46,855 nucleotides of DNA from JACJYE01 sp964432875 (GCA_964432875.1 CAYSPJ010000027.1:1-46855), one strand, 5' to 3'; positions 1 to 8,466 are shown, counted from the stretch's first letter. Notes: a model not told the origin generated them from the sequence alone. Numbers and translations are program-made.

Positions 1-464
1 TGGCATGGCGGGCATCCTGGATAGTAGAGTTGGCAAGGGTAATCACCACCGTCGTAGAGGGATTGAGGGTCGCGCTGATCCCTTTCCACATCATGGTACA
101 GCCGTGCACCCCTCCATTTTGATTTACATCGACTAGCGTCAACCTCCTATTCACCGTGATTTCCGCCCCCGGCGCCATAATAATCTCCCCGCCGGTGATG
201 GTGAAGTTTTTGTTGACGATCAAATGCCCATCGATGGAAAGGCAGGTGTTGGTCATGGCGTTGCCCGCAAAGAAGGGGTAGGCGCTCTGCAATTGGTTCA
301 TGGTGGCGCCATTCGGGTACAGCACCGGGTCGATGACCACGTTGAAGTCTGGATCGGCGCAGGTGCAGTGCCCACCCTCCTGGGCATAGCTCTCAAATCC
401 GCACATGGCAATCAGAATTAATGCCCACAGGGGGGGGGATTCGGAATAAAATTTTAAACCTCAT
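1..464 (-). CDS. Secreted surface protein, 5' end only, frameshifted in the signal peptide
   Basis: The minus strand from 406 to the window edge is open and reads as a secreted Bacteroidota protein. It has a Cys-containing start of the mature region (GGHCTCADPDF) and then beta-rich segments such as ITGGEIIMAPGAEITV, typical of right-handed beta-helix or adhesin-like surface proteins. The best start is ATG at 464-462, giving MRFKILFRIP. Reading then meets a run of nine C and goes out of frame to a stop after about 23 codons. With eight C the frame joins to MRFKILFRIPPLWALILIAM, followed by CGFESYAQE, a textbook signal peptide with cleavage near SYA-QE. The in-frame ATG at 406 lies inside the hydrophobic core and is an unlikely start. 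The rest of the gene, and any T9SS sorting domain, lies outside the window. Whether the shift is real, an assembly error or phase variation cannot be decided here. Confidence 0.6.
430..438. repeat. Homopolymer G9 (C9 on the coding strand) in a leader peptide
   Basis: Nine consecutive G on the plus strand lie about 24 codon-strand bases into the minus-strand secreted-protein gene. The tract is exactly where the signal-peptide reading frame breaks, and losing one base restores it. Confidence 0.7.
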
Positions 465-600
465 CTTTTTTCGGTTTAGGATGAAAGAATGGATTGAATG
501 CAGCGGAAATATATGCGTTTTTTTTCAAACAATGCAAGCAGGGTGCGTTTTTTTTGAAAAAAAACGGAATTGTCGTGCATCTAGCAAAGTGGCAAGGGAA

Positions 601-860
601 GGCGAAAAGCGGCAGAACTAGCGATGAACGCGCTAGGGCTAGCGGGGGGCTGGGCAGGAAGCCAGCCCCCCGCCTGCGTCTCAGGCCGCGACTCCATAGT
701 CGCCGCCTGAGTGAGCCTGAGCCTCCCAGCCCCCCGGAGCAGTCGGGCGGCGGCTACGGAGTCGCAGCCCAACACCGCCGGGGCAGCCGTGCCAGCCACG
801 GCTGAAATGCTGCCGCTAGCGATGCAGCCCTGTCCCTGGCGTTCCTGGCGTCCCAATCGT
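601..860. repeat. GC-rich non-coding island of hairpins and an inverted divergent repeat
   Basis: No convincing gene lies between 465 and 898. From about 601 the stretch is much more GC-rich than the AT-rich 440-600 stretch and holds strong palindromes. These are a perfect 12-bp stem with an 8-nt loop (642-653 with 662-673), a 7+6-bp stem with one mismatch (680-693 with 698-711), and a perfect 8-bp stem (784-791 with 797-804). The sequence at 743-771 is a diverged inverted copy of the 680-711 hairpin; both contain a GGCGGCG..TA.GGAGTCGC core. Repeated hairpins of this kind suggest a REP-like or small dispersed element, but no transposase is visible. Confidence 0.5.
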
Positions 861-898
861 CCCTGAACGCGAAGCGATGAACGGCGATAGCCGATTAA

Positions 899-2680
899 CT
901 ATCCCCCCCGTATCAATTCCGTCCTAAGCTCCAGCGCCCTTTCGTTTATATCCAGGCCGCTGTTTTCCAGGCGCAGCACGCCCCGAGGGCATACTGCGGC
1001 GCAGACGCCACAGCCCACACAGGAGGCACGCACGATATCCTGGCCGCGTTGGGCGTAGGCGCGCACGTCGATGCCCATTTCACAATAAGTGGAGCAATTG
1101 CCGCAAGAGATGCACTGCCCGCCGTTGGTCGTGATGCGGAAGCGGGATTTGAAACGTTGCACCAAGCCCAGGTAGGCGGCCAGCGGGCAGCCGAAGCGGC
1201 ACCATACCCGGTTGCCCATCAAGGGATAAAAGCCGGTACCGACTACTCCGGCGAAAGCCGAGCCGATGAGGAAGCCATACCAGCTGCGTACAGTATCGCT
1301 ATTGAAAATCAAGATTTGGCGCGAGCCCGAAAAGTAGGTGTAAAGTACCATGCCCGTCATAACGACGGCAAAAACCAGCACGCCATGGACGATCCAGCGC
1401 TCGTATTTCCAGGCGCGCAGGCTCTTGTCGGAGAGCTGCCGATAGGGATCGCCCAGCGTTTCGGCCAGGCCGCCGCAACCGCACACCCAGGAGCAGTACC
1501 AGCGCTTGCCGTAGAAATAGGTGATGACTGGCACGGCCACGACGATCAGCGCGATGCCCCACACCAGCATGAACAGGCCCAGCCCGCCGCTGGCCAGGAG
1601 GCTCTTCAGGTTCCAATCGAAGAAGAAGGTGTAGTTCAGCGGCCAGATATTCTTGAAGTCATAGTAAGGATAGTTGAGCCGCACCAGTATCTCGGGAAGG
1701 AGGAAAGCGAAGGCGGTTTGGAAAAACATCACCGACCAGGTTCGGATGAGCTGGTAGCGGCTGTGCTGGTACTTGGCCATCATGCGCACTCCCATTACGA
1801 TGACGATGAGGGTGTAGAGCAGGCCATAGAGGAACCACTGGCTGGCCTCCCCCCCGCTCAAGGCTTTGCTGAGCGGGTCAACGATGAGCGTCCAGTTGAT
1901 GATGTGCTGGGGGGCCCAATAGAGGAGTACATAAAAGCTGATGAGGTACAAGCCAGCGAGGATACCTAGCCAGCCCGTGGCTTGGGGCGAAGCTGAGCGG
2001 GTTGGGCTATTGCGCTTTTGCTTTTCAGCAAACAATACCAACCCGATGATCAAGAGGGCTGTCATGGCCGATACGGCCGGCCAAAAATAGGCCTTGCCCA
2101 TGTAAAACACACCATATATTAGCATGCTAATCATTACCGCACCCAGGAAGAAGCTGCGCCAGCCCAGGCTTACGCCCCGCGTCATGGAGTGGTGATAGAT
2201 GTGGTCGTTCTTGATGCCGGGGATAAGCCGGAATTTGGGCAGGATGTAGAGCAGCCCGCCCAGGATGCCCAGGCCGAAGGTGAGGAAGAAAAACAACAGC
2301 GGCTGGCTGGCTACCGGCCCAGCAGCAGATTTGCGCGTGGCTTGGTAGGTATAGTCTTTAAACCGCCAGGAGGGCAAAAGGAAATCTCCTTTGTTGACGC
2401 CTTCCGGCAAGCTTTCTTTAGCCTTTTGTGCCAATGATTGCTGAGCGGCTTCGAGCAGCCCCTTAAATGCCGGCACAAATTCGAAGCTAGTAGCGTAGCG
2501 CTTGCCTAACAAGTTCTGCGCCTGCGCCAGTTCGGCCAGCTCCTGCCGGTGATGAGGGTTGCTGATGGCTTTTTCCAGGCTCTCAGGGGTGAGTGTGTAG
2601 TGGCCAATGCCCAGGCTGGCGGTGAAGAGGAGCAGGGCAGCAAAAAAGAATAGCAGGCCGATATTTTCGATGATTTTCAT
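899..2680 (-). CDS. NosR/NapH-like membrane 4Fe-4S polyferredoxin
   Basis: Integral membrane iron-sulfur protein of 593 residues, probably moving electrons between a cytoplasmic redox partner and the membrane or periplasm. It has an N-terminal membrane segment (about 7-27), a hydrophilic region to about 125, then roughly nine further membrane segments. The Cys motifs are C396-SWV-C400-G-C402, C494-RFG-C498-P (the CX3CP motif of the NosR/NapH/CcoG families) and two C-terminal ferredoxin-type sets, C523/526/529/533 and C554/557/560/564 followed by Pro. It lies 30 bp downstream of the FAD oxidoreductase on the same strand, so the two are probably co-transcribed and work together. No nitrous oxide reductase, nitrate reductase or cytochrome oxidase genes are nearby, so the nos/nap/cco roles cannot be assigned. 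Start is ATG at 2680. Family placement is firm; the electron donor and acceptor are unknown. Confidence 0.85.
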   Translation of the reverse strand: MKIIENIGLLFFFAALLLFTASLGIGHYTLTPESLEKAISNPHHRQELAELAQAQNLLGKRYATSFEFVPAFKGLLEAAQQSLAQKAKESLPEGVNKGDFLLPSWRFKDYTYQATRKSAAGPVASQPLLFFFLTFGLGILGGLLYILPKFRLIPGIKNDHIYHHSMTRGVSLGWRSFFLGAVMISMLIYGVFYMGKAYFWPAVSAMTALLIIGLVLFAEKQKRNSPTRSASPQATGWLGILAGLYLISFYVLLYWAPQHIINWTLIVDPLSKALSGGEASQWFLYGLLYTLIVIVMGVRMMAKYQHSRYQLIRTWSVMFFQTAFAFLLPEILVRLNYPYYDFKNIWPLNYTFFFDWNLKSLLASGGLGLFMLVWGIALIVVAVPVITYFYGKRWYCSWVCGCGGLAETLGDPYRQLSDKSLRAWKYERWIVHGVLVFAVVMTGMVLYTYFSGSRQILIFNSDTVRSWYGFLIGSAFAGVVGTGFYPLMGNRVWCRFGCPLAAYLGLVQRFKSRFRITTNGGQCISCGNCSTYCEMGIDVRAYAQRGQDIVRASCVGCGVCAAVCPRGVLRLENSGLDINERALELRTELIRGG

Positions 2681-2710
2681 GGCGGATTGTTTAGTTGTGT
2701 TTTAGGCGGT

Positions 2711-4227
2711 TCAATGTGCTTGCTTCAAAAAACGCAGCACTCCCGTCAGCCCCCGCCGTTTGCGAAGCTGGAGGTTGCGGCCACTCTGGTGGTTGTATAG
2801 CTGTACCACTTTGGCTTCGTACTCATCGAAAAACTCAGGGTCGAAATTGGCCAGGCCCAGGTTTTGCAGCACTTCTTCCACAGGTGCCTTATCCTTGATC
2901 CACTTTTCACATACTTCGTGCCGGTAGCGTACCCCCATGAGGTTGAAGCCCACGACATGCCCTCCAGCTCGGTCATAGATTAGGCGGATGCTCTTTTTGC
3001 CTTCGGGGTGCTCCCAGTACAAGCTTGCCTGTTCTTCAGGCAATTTGGCGCGCACATCGCCATAAACCTGGTACTCGATATCCAGGAATTTGGCAGAGTT
3101 GAACCAGATGCCGGGTTGATAAGCAACCGGCTGGCCACAGATGTTGTAGGCGGCGGTTTCCCCCATCATGCGCCCCACGTACCACACGGCTTCGATGGGG
3201 CGCCGGCCCGGCGGTGGCTGCCGCAGTTGTACGCAATCGCCAGCAGCATAAACATCGGGGAGATTGGTGCGCAGGTTCTCGTCCACCAGGATACCCCGGT
3301 CGGTTTCCAGGGCGGTGTTTTTCAGGAAGCCGATATTGGGGTGCACCCCGGCGGTGAGGCCCACATACCCACAGTCGATGCGTTCGCCATGGTTGGTGAT
3401 GACGGCACCGGCGCGGCCGTTTCCATCGTCCACGATCTCTTTCAATTCAGTGGACAGCCGTAAGTCGATGCCGTGCTCGCGGATATGCCGGTTGATCATG
3501 GCCGACTCCTCGGGCGGCAATACGATATCCCAATAGCTTTCTTCCCGCACCAGGAAAGTAGCCGGGATGTGGCGGGAGTGGAACATTTCGGCCATCTCGA
3601 TGCCAATCAGGCCGCCACCGACGATGACTGCGCGTTGAAGGCNNNNNNNNNNNNNNNNNNNNNNNNNNNNNNNNNNNNNNNNNNNNNNNNNNNNNNNNNN
3701 NNNNNNNNNNNNNNNNNNNNNNNNNNNNNNNNNNNNNNNNNNTCGGCCATCTCGATGCCAATCAGGCCGCCACCGACGATGACTGCGCGTTGAAGGCCCG
3801 CGCTGTTTTGTTCCATGTACTCCAAATCGGGATAGCTGTAAAGCCCGCGTACGCCTTCCAAATCCTGGCCGGGCCAGCCAAACTTGTTAGATGCCGATCC
3901 AGTGGCCAGCAGCAGCTTATCGTAGCGGATCTGCTGCCCGCCCCGGGTAAAAATATTTTTATCGCTGAAATCGATGCGTTCCACATAGGCGCGCCTTAGT
4001 TCGATACGGTTCTTTTCCCAGAACCAATCTTCATAAGGTTTAATGTCTTCGTAGCGCATGTGCCCCATATAGACGTACATGAGAGCGGTGCGGGAGAAGA
4101 AGTGGTCGGTCTCGGCAGAGATCACCGTAATCTGATGATTGCTCATTTTCCGGATGAAGCGGGCAGCCGTGATGCCGGCAATGCCATTTCCAAGGATGAC
4201 GACGTGCATAGGGTTGTGGCTTGACAT
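2711..4227 (-). CDS. FAD-dependent NAD(P) oxidoreductase (split by an artificial assembly gap)
   Basis: Pyridine nucleotide-disulfide oxidoreductase family, resembling the NirB N-terminal or ferredoxin/rubredoxin reductase type. The N-terminal dinucleotide-binding motif is VVILGNGIAGITAA (about residues 9-22). A second GxGxxG, VIVGGGLIGIEMAE (about 149-162), binds NAD(P)H, and VYAAGDC is the second FAD motif. As printed the gene is broken by 100 N. Removing the N run and one copy of the 55-bp duplicate leaves 1362 bases, an uninterrupted 453-residue protein that reads through GIEMA into EMFHSRHIP. It is the first gene of an operon with the downstream NosR-like polyferredoxin, 30 bp away, and is the likely electron supplier to it. 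A second ATG at codon 7 is an alternative start. No redox-active CxxxxC pair was seen, so a disulfide reductase role is unlikely. Confidence 0.85.
3588..3797. other. Assembly gap (100 N) with 55-bp identical flanks: false gap
   Basis: N fills 3643-3742. The 55 bases at 3588-3642 are repeated exactly at 3743-3797. This is what a scaffolder leaves when two contigs end in the same k-mer and are joined with a fixed 100-N spacer. Merging the copies restores the reading frame of the oxidoreductase, so no sequence is probably missing. Confidence 0.9.
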
Positions 4228-4546
4228 TTAGAGCAGCATTATAGCCGCATTGCAAAATACAAAATTGCGTCAAATAATGAAAAGTGGGTAGGATAAGACG
4301 ACATAAGTGGTTCCATTGTCCTCTCCAGGACAGTCTCTATGCGGAGCGTTGGCCTCCATTTTTGTGTCTGCTATCCAACAAATCTCGATATATTCCTTCT
4401 GCTAGAAGCAAATGTGATGTTCCAAAAAATCTAGAATAGCTGAATATGAAAAATTATTAACCTACTTTTACGCGCTGGAAAGCTGTATTCAGCAGCCTTT
4501 CGGAAAAAACTATAATCAAAACGTTAAATCAAAACCTTTACAAACG
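4228..4546. other. Divergent intergenic region, no gene seen
   Basis: 319 AT-rich bases separate the leftward redox operon from the rightward T9SS cargo gene, so both promoters should lie here. No good TTG-N20-TAnnTTTG match, hairpin or small ORF was found. Confidence 0.5.
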
Positions 4547-6454
4547 ATGAAAAGAGCTTCTACTCTACTTTCCATGTTGAGCCTCTGTTGGGCGCTGAAC
4601 GCACAAGTCGTCTTTCAGCATGACTTTGAATCGGGCATGGCCCCAATGACTTTAATCGATGCCGATGGTAAAACTCCGCATCCCAACGTAGCTGCCTACA
4701 GCCAGGCCTGGAACGTAGCCAATCCTGCTTTCGGCAACGGCACCAACGTCGCAATCAGTAATTCCTGGTATAGCCCTGCGGGTGCAGCCGACGACTGGAT
4801 GATCACGCCAGCTTTAGCTATCACCGATCCGGCTACCATAGTGGCATGGGAAGCCAAGGCGCAGGATGCTTCTTTCCCCGATGGCTATCAGGTGCGGGTC
4901 TCTACCACTGGTACGGACATTGCCGATTTCACGGATGTTATTTTCAACATCGCTGCTGAGGCCCCCTCCTGGCAGGAGCGCTTTGTTTCTTTGGCAGACT
5001 ATGTTGGCGACACCATCCATATCGCCTTCCGCAACAACTCCAACGACATGTTCCTCTTGCTGATTGACAACATCATTGTGCAGTCTATTTTGGCCAATGA
5101 TGCGGCTCTTACCCAGCTCAACACGGTACGCTTTCACGAACTTAACAGCCCGATTGAAATTGCGGGCACGTTCAGGAATAATGGGAGCAGCCCCATCACC
5201 TCGCTCGAAATTACCTGGAGCTATGAGGGAGCGTCTTACACAGACACCCTCAGTGGCTTGAATGTCGCGCCAGGGGCGACTTATGAGTTTACCCACAGTA
5301 CGTCTTTTACGGCCGAGGAAGCTATCAGCTATGAAATCGAGGTGAGCATCTCCAACCCCAATGGCGAAGTTGACGGCGACCCTATGAATGATGTTTCCTC
5401 CTTGCTTGTTTCTGGCGTCACTTATGTGCCCAGCAAGCGGGTGGTGATAGAGGAAGGCACGGGCTCTTGGTGCGGATGGTGCCCACGCGGCCATGTCGCG
5501 ATGGAATATATGCGCAATACCTATCCGGAGACTTTCATCGGCATCGCCGTTCACAATGGCGACCCTATGGTTTTTGCCGAATATGACAACAATATCGGCC
5601 TGACCGGCTACCCGAGCGCCAACGCTAACCGCGTCCTGAATGATGTTAGCGTCAGCCAGAATGACTTTATTTCCTTCCATAATAACCTGCAACAGCGCAT
5701 CGCTCCGATCGATGTAGATGTCGAAGCCGTATATGACCCCGCCAACCGCGTGGCGACCATCAACGTGCAGGCTGGATTTGTCACGCAATTAGACGATATC
5801 GACTATCGCTTCAGCGTCGTCATTATGCAAGACAGCGTAAAGGGCACTGGCTCTGGATACAATCAAGTCAATTTCTACAGCTTCCAGTCGCAGAACATCC
5901 CGCTGGTAGGCGCTGGCCACAACTGGCAGCAAGCGACCAACCCGGTCCCTGCCGCCAACATGTACTACAACGACGTGGCTCGCAGCATCCTGGGTGGCTA
6001 CTTTGGCCAGGCGGGCATCATCCCGGCTTCGGTTGTAGCCGGCGATGTAGTAGAGCATACCTATACTTATAATGTGCCTGCTTCTTACAACCCCATGCAC
6101 ATGAGCGCAGTGGTGTTGCTTTTGGATGGCAGCACCGGCGAAATACTCAACGCCAAACTGGCCGAGTTTGACTTCCTGGTGAACTCCAACGAAGCTTTCA
6201 TCAACGAACAGGTGCAAATCTTCCCCAACCCCGCAAAGGGCAACATCAATATTGAGGTGCAACTAGAGGAAGCGGCACCTGTACGCCTTGATGTATTCAA
6301 TATGTTAGGCCAACAGGTGGCCAGCCAGGTTTATGGCATGCAAAGCGGCCGCAGCATCCTGCCGTTCAACGCTAGCAACCTGCCCGCTGGCAGCTACTCC
6401 TTTTACCTCCATTTAGGCAATAAACTGGCAGTTAAAAAGGTGATCGTAGAATAA
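4547..6454 (+). CDS. Secreted Omp28-like protein with adhesin (anchor J) and T9SS type A sorting domain
   Basis: Multidomain protein of 635 residues exported by Sec and then T9SS. The signal peptide is MKRASTLLSMLSLCWALNAQ. Residues about 20-180 resemble a choice-of-anchor J/cleaved-adhesin domain (HDFESG start, DDWMITPAL, ending LLIDNIIVQ). A beta-sandwich of CARDB type follows (about 185-290). About 295-520 is the Omp28-like thioredoxin-fold region with C309-GW-C312 in GSWCGWCPRGHVAMEYM and the conserved GYPSANANR. The end, from VQIFPNPAKGNINIE to LPAGSYSFYLHLGNK, is a T9SS type A sorting domain for surface anchoring or release. A CxxC motif in a surface protein suggests a redox or metal role, but Omp28-like proteins have no firmly established activity. 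A strong terminator follows the stop. Confidence 0.85.
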   Translation: MKRASTLLSMLSLCWALNAQVVFQHDFESGMAPMTLIDADGKTPHPNVAAYSQAWNVANPAFGNGTNVAISNSWYSPAGAADDWMITPALAITDPATIVAWEAKAQDASFPDGYQVRVSTTGTDIADFTDVIFNIAAEAPSWQERFVSLADYVGDTIHIAFRNNSNDMFLLLIDNIIVQSILANDAALTQLNTVRFHELNSPIEIAGTFRNNGSSPITSLEITWSYEGASYTDTLSGLNVAPGATYEFTHSTSFTAEEAISYEIEVSISNPNGEVDGDPMNDVSSLLVSGVTYVPSKRVVIEEGTGSWCGWCPRGHVAMEYMRNTYPETFIGIAVHNGDPMVFAEYDNNIGLTGYPSANANRVLNDVSVSQNDFISFHNNLQQRIAPIDVDVEAVYDPANRVATINVQAGFVTQLDDIDYRFSVVIMQDSVKGTGSGYNQVNFYSFQSQNIPLVGAGHNWQQATNPVPAANMYYNDVARSILGGYFGQAGIIPASVVAGDVVEHTYTYNVPASYNPMHMSAVVLLLDGSTGEILNAKLAEFDFLVNSNEAFINEQVQIFPNPAKGNINIEVQLEEAAPVRLDVFNMLGQQVASQVYGMQSGRSILPFNASNLPAGSYSFYLHLGNKLAVKKVIVE

Positions 6455-6474
6455 GCCCAGATTAGCCCTGGCTA

Positions 6475-6545
6475 AGAGGAGAAGTATGCACTGCCCCTGC
6501 TGTCGAATATAAGGTAGCGGGCAGCATGCTTCTCCTCTCTTTTTT
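6475..6545 (+). terminator. Rho-independent terminator after the Omp28-like gene
   Basis: A long near-perfect inverted repeat (left arm from 6475, AGAGGAGAAG.ATGC..GCCC; right arm ending 6538) encloses about 22 bases and is followed by a T6 run at 6540-6545. It starts 20 bases after the stop codon. Confidence 0.8.
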
Positions 6546-6620
6546 GCCCCCCGACCCTGGCATGAGGTGCTATAAATTGCCCGTAACGGACACTTTCACA
6601 CTTCATTAATACTTCAGGGC

Positions 6621-6651
6621 TTGACTTTCTTAATATATATTGCGACCTTTG
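6621..6651 (+). promoter_or_regulatory. Bacteroidota-type promoter for the 6691 gene
   Basis: TTG at 6621-6623, 20 bases, then GACCTTTG at 6644-6651, one mismatch from the -7 consensus TAnnTTTG. The predicted transcript start is near 6657, 34 bases before the ATG. Confidence 0.45.
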
Positions 6652-6690
6652 TACATACTCTAAATAGCATCAAACTTAAAATACTGATCA

Positions 6691-7422
6691 ATGAGGCATT
6701 TTTTACTTTGCGTTTTGCCGTTTTTTTCACTGCTCGCAAATACAGCAGCCCAAGTCTCTCTGACTTTCACCCCGGAGGAAGTTGAAGTAAGCGGTGTGGC
6801 CGACCCCGATGACCTGTTTCTGGAAATAGTGGGTTATGCCAAAGTCAAAAACGTCAGCAACGAAACGATAAACGTGAAATGGACCCGGGTCATCGTGGAG
6901 ATGCCTGATGAGTGGGACAGCCAAGTGTGCGACCTTAACCAGTGTTTCATCCCTATCGTCTATTCCAATATCGCTCCGGATATCGGTGCCAACTTCCCCC
7001 TGCCGCTGGCCCCTGGCGAAGAGACCAATATGGATGTACATATCCGCCCCCAAGGTGTTGCAGGAGATGCAGAAATCCGCATTGATATTTCTACTGAAGA
7101 AGCGCCCTCTACCGTTTTGGTATCCGGCACCTATAAGTTTACTGCCACGCCTGCCACCAGTACGCGCAGCAATTCTCGTGCCCGGCTAACGGCCTTCCCA
7201 AACCCAACCTCTGATTATATAGAACTACGTGGTGCCGAAGAGGTAGATCGCATCGTGCTATACAACGTGGTCGGCAAAGAGGTACGCGCTTTCAATGCAG
7301 CTATGGGTGGCCGCTACTACGTAGGCGATTTGCCCAACGGGCTTTATCTGGCTAGTTTGGTCAACAACCGCAAAGGGGTAATCAAAACCCTACGCGTCAG
7401 CAAACGCTCGGTTCAGCCCTAA
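6691..7422 (+). CDS. Small secreted protein with T9SS type A sorting domain
   Basis: A 243-residue exported protein of unknown function. The signal peptide is MRHFLLCVLPFFSLLANTAAQ, followed by a single beta-sandwich-like region (about 22-155). That region contains one Cys pair (CDLNQC) and the stretch VKNVSNETINVKW, typical of proteins annotated only as T9SS cargo. The end is a type A sorting domain, from LTAFPNPTSDYIELRG through LYNVVGKEV to LPNGLYLASLVNNRKG. It is separated from the Omp28-like gene by a terminator and has its own promoter candidate, so it is probably transcribed alone. It ends 9 bp from the convergent QueD-like gene. The export route is well supported; I do not recognise a function. 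Confidence 0.8.
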   Translation: MRHFLLCVLPFFSLLANTAAQVSLTFTPEEVEVSGVADPDDLFLEIVGYAKVKNVSNETINVKWTRVIVEMPDEWDSQVCDLNQCFIPIVYSNIAPDIGANFPLPLAPGEETNMDVHIRPQGVAGDAEIRIDISTEEAPSTVLVSGTYKFTATPATSTRSNSRARLTAFPNPTSDYIELRGAEEVDRIVLYNVVGKEVRAFNAAMGGRYYVGDLPNGLYLASLVNNRKGVIKTLRVSKRSVQP

Positions 7423-7431
7423 GCTTTCTGC

Positions 7432-7839
7432 TTAAGCGGGATATTCCACATAGTTGCGCGGCGTCTCGTACAGCCGTACGGAAAGTTCGTATTGATCATC
7501 CAACTCCCGGCGCAGGATTTGCCAGATTACGAAGCAGATGTGTTCTGCAGTAGGGTTGAGGTGTTTAAACTCCTCCGTATCGAGGTTGAGGTTTTTGTGG
7601 TCGAAACGGCGCTCCACTTTTTCTTTGATGATATCCTTTAAGAACTTAAGATCGATGAGGTAGCCCGTCTCGGGATCCACCTCTCCGGTCACCTTCACTT
7701 CCAGCTCATAATTGTGCCCATGGTAGTTGGGGTTGTTGCATAGGCCAAAGACCTCCCGGTTTTTCTCCTCGCTCCATTTGGGGTTGTGCAGGCGGTGAGC
7801 GGCATTAAAATGTGCTTTGCGGTATGCTGAAATCCTCAT
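7432..7839 (-). CDS. queD: 6-pyruvoyl tetrahydropterin synthase / 6-carboxytetrahydropterin synthase (QueD-like)
   Basis: Zinc-dependent T-fold enzyme of 135 residues acting on dihydroneopterin triphosphate; in bacteria it usually makes 6-carboxy-tetrahydropterin for queuosine/7-deazaguanine synthesis. Zinc ligands are the His of FNAAHRL and the paired His of YHGHNYELEV. A Cys in FGLCNNPN precedes them at the catalytic position, with a downstream FDHKNLN and a C-terminal VRLYETPRNYVEY containing the substrate-binding Glu. The open frame extends upstream to 7875, but MRISAYRKAHFNAAH at 7839 matches the usual family start and avoids a Lys/Arg/Pro-rich leader. No other queuosine genes are in the window, so QueD versus another PTPS-family activity is judged from family habit only. 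It is transcribed away from the glutathione peroxidase gene. Confidence 0.85.
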   Translation of the reverse strand: MRISAYRKAHFNAAHRLHNPKWSEEKNREVFGLCNNPNYHGHNYELEVKVTGEVDPETGYLIDLKFLKDIIKEKVERRFDHKNLNLDTEEFKHLNPTAEHICFVIWQILRRELDDQYELSVRLYETPRNYVEYPA

Positions 7840-7989
7840 GTCAGGCGGTTTTTTTCTAGTTTGCCTACCAAACAAATTCAGGCAATAGAAGTTGGCAAAA
7901 AAAAGCTCTCCCTTAGAAAACGTTTTTTTTCAATAAAATCCTTATTTTTACCGGCGAAGATAATTGTACGGATAGCAGAATCGTAACCA

Positions 7990-8466
7990 GTGAGTTCTAT
8001 CCATAAATTTATAGTAGAAGGAATCAGAGGCGAAGACATTGATTTTACTGCTTTCAGGGGCAAAAAGCTCCTGGTAGTCAATGTCGCATCCGCCTGTGGC
8101 TATACAGCGCAGTATCAACAATTGCAGGAGCTCTATGAAGCGTTCCAGGACAAATTGGCGATCGTAGGCTTCCCCTCCAACGATTTTGGAGGCCAGGAGC
8201 CAGGCACAAATGAAGAGATAAGCCAATTCTGTACGCTAAAGTACGGAGTGAGCTTCCCTATGGCGGCGAAAGTACGCATCAAAGGCCAAGCCCATCCCAT
8301 ATATGAGTGGCTGACCCAGAGGGAGTTGAACGGCGTGATGGATAGCGAAGTGCAATGGAATTTCCACAAATTCCTGCTTGATGAAGCAGGGCATTTGGTG
8401 CGCTCCCTCCCTTCTGCAACCAGCCCCCTGGATGGAACCATCCTGGAGTGGCTCTCGCCCAGCTAA
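7990..8466 (+). CDS. Glutathione peroxidase-family thiol peroxidase
   Basis: Cytoplasmic peroxidase of 158 residues reducing H2O2 and organic or lipid hydroperoxides; bacterial Cys-type members generally use thioredoxin. Catalytic residues are C36 in NVASACGYT, Q69 in FGGQEPG, and W123-N124 in QWNFHKFLL. C81 in SQFCTLKYG sits where the family places another conserved Cys. There is no N-terminal signal peptide. The start must be GTG at 7990, because the in-frame codon two positions upstream is TAA and no ATG precedes the conserved core. It is divergent from the QueD-like gene across about 150 bp and lies 65 bp upstream of the DNA polymerase III delta' gene. The length fits the family. Substrate preference cannot be read from sequence. 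Confidence 0.9.
   Translation: MSSIHKFIVEGIRGEDIDFTAFRGKKLLVVNVASACGYTAQYQQLQELYEAFQDKLAIVGFPSNDFGGQEPGTNEEISQFCTLKYGVSFPMAAKVRIKGQAHPIYEWLTQRELNGVMDSEVQWNFHKFLLDEAGHLVRSLPSATSPLDGTILEWLSPS

Noticed and set aside
494..856. Overlapping ORFs on both strands in the GC-rich island
   Set aside because: Low-complexity Arg/Pro/Ala/Gly products caused by GC-rich hairpins; no ribosome binding site or family similarity.
1049..1969. 306-codon plus-strand ORF opposite the NosR-like gene
   Set aside because: Antisense shadow: composition follows the codon pattern of the real minus-strand membrane protein and no domain is recognisable.
4228..4546. Possible promoter TTTG-TATTTTG upstream of the FAD oxidoreductase
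   Set aside because: Spacing of about 11 bases and an imperfect -7 box do not fit the architecture seen elsewhere in the window.
4814..5788. 324-codon minus-strand ORF inside the Omp28-like gene
   Set aside because: Shadow of the well-supported T9SS cargo gene on the plus strand.
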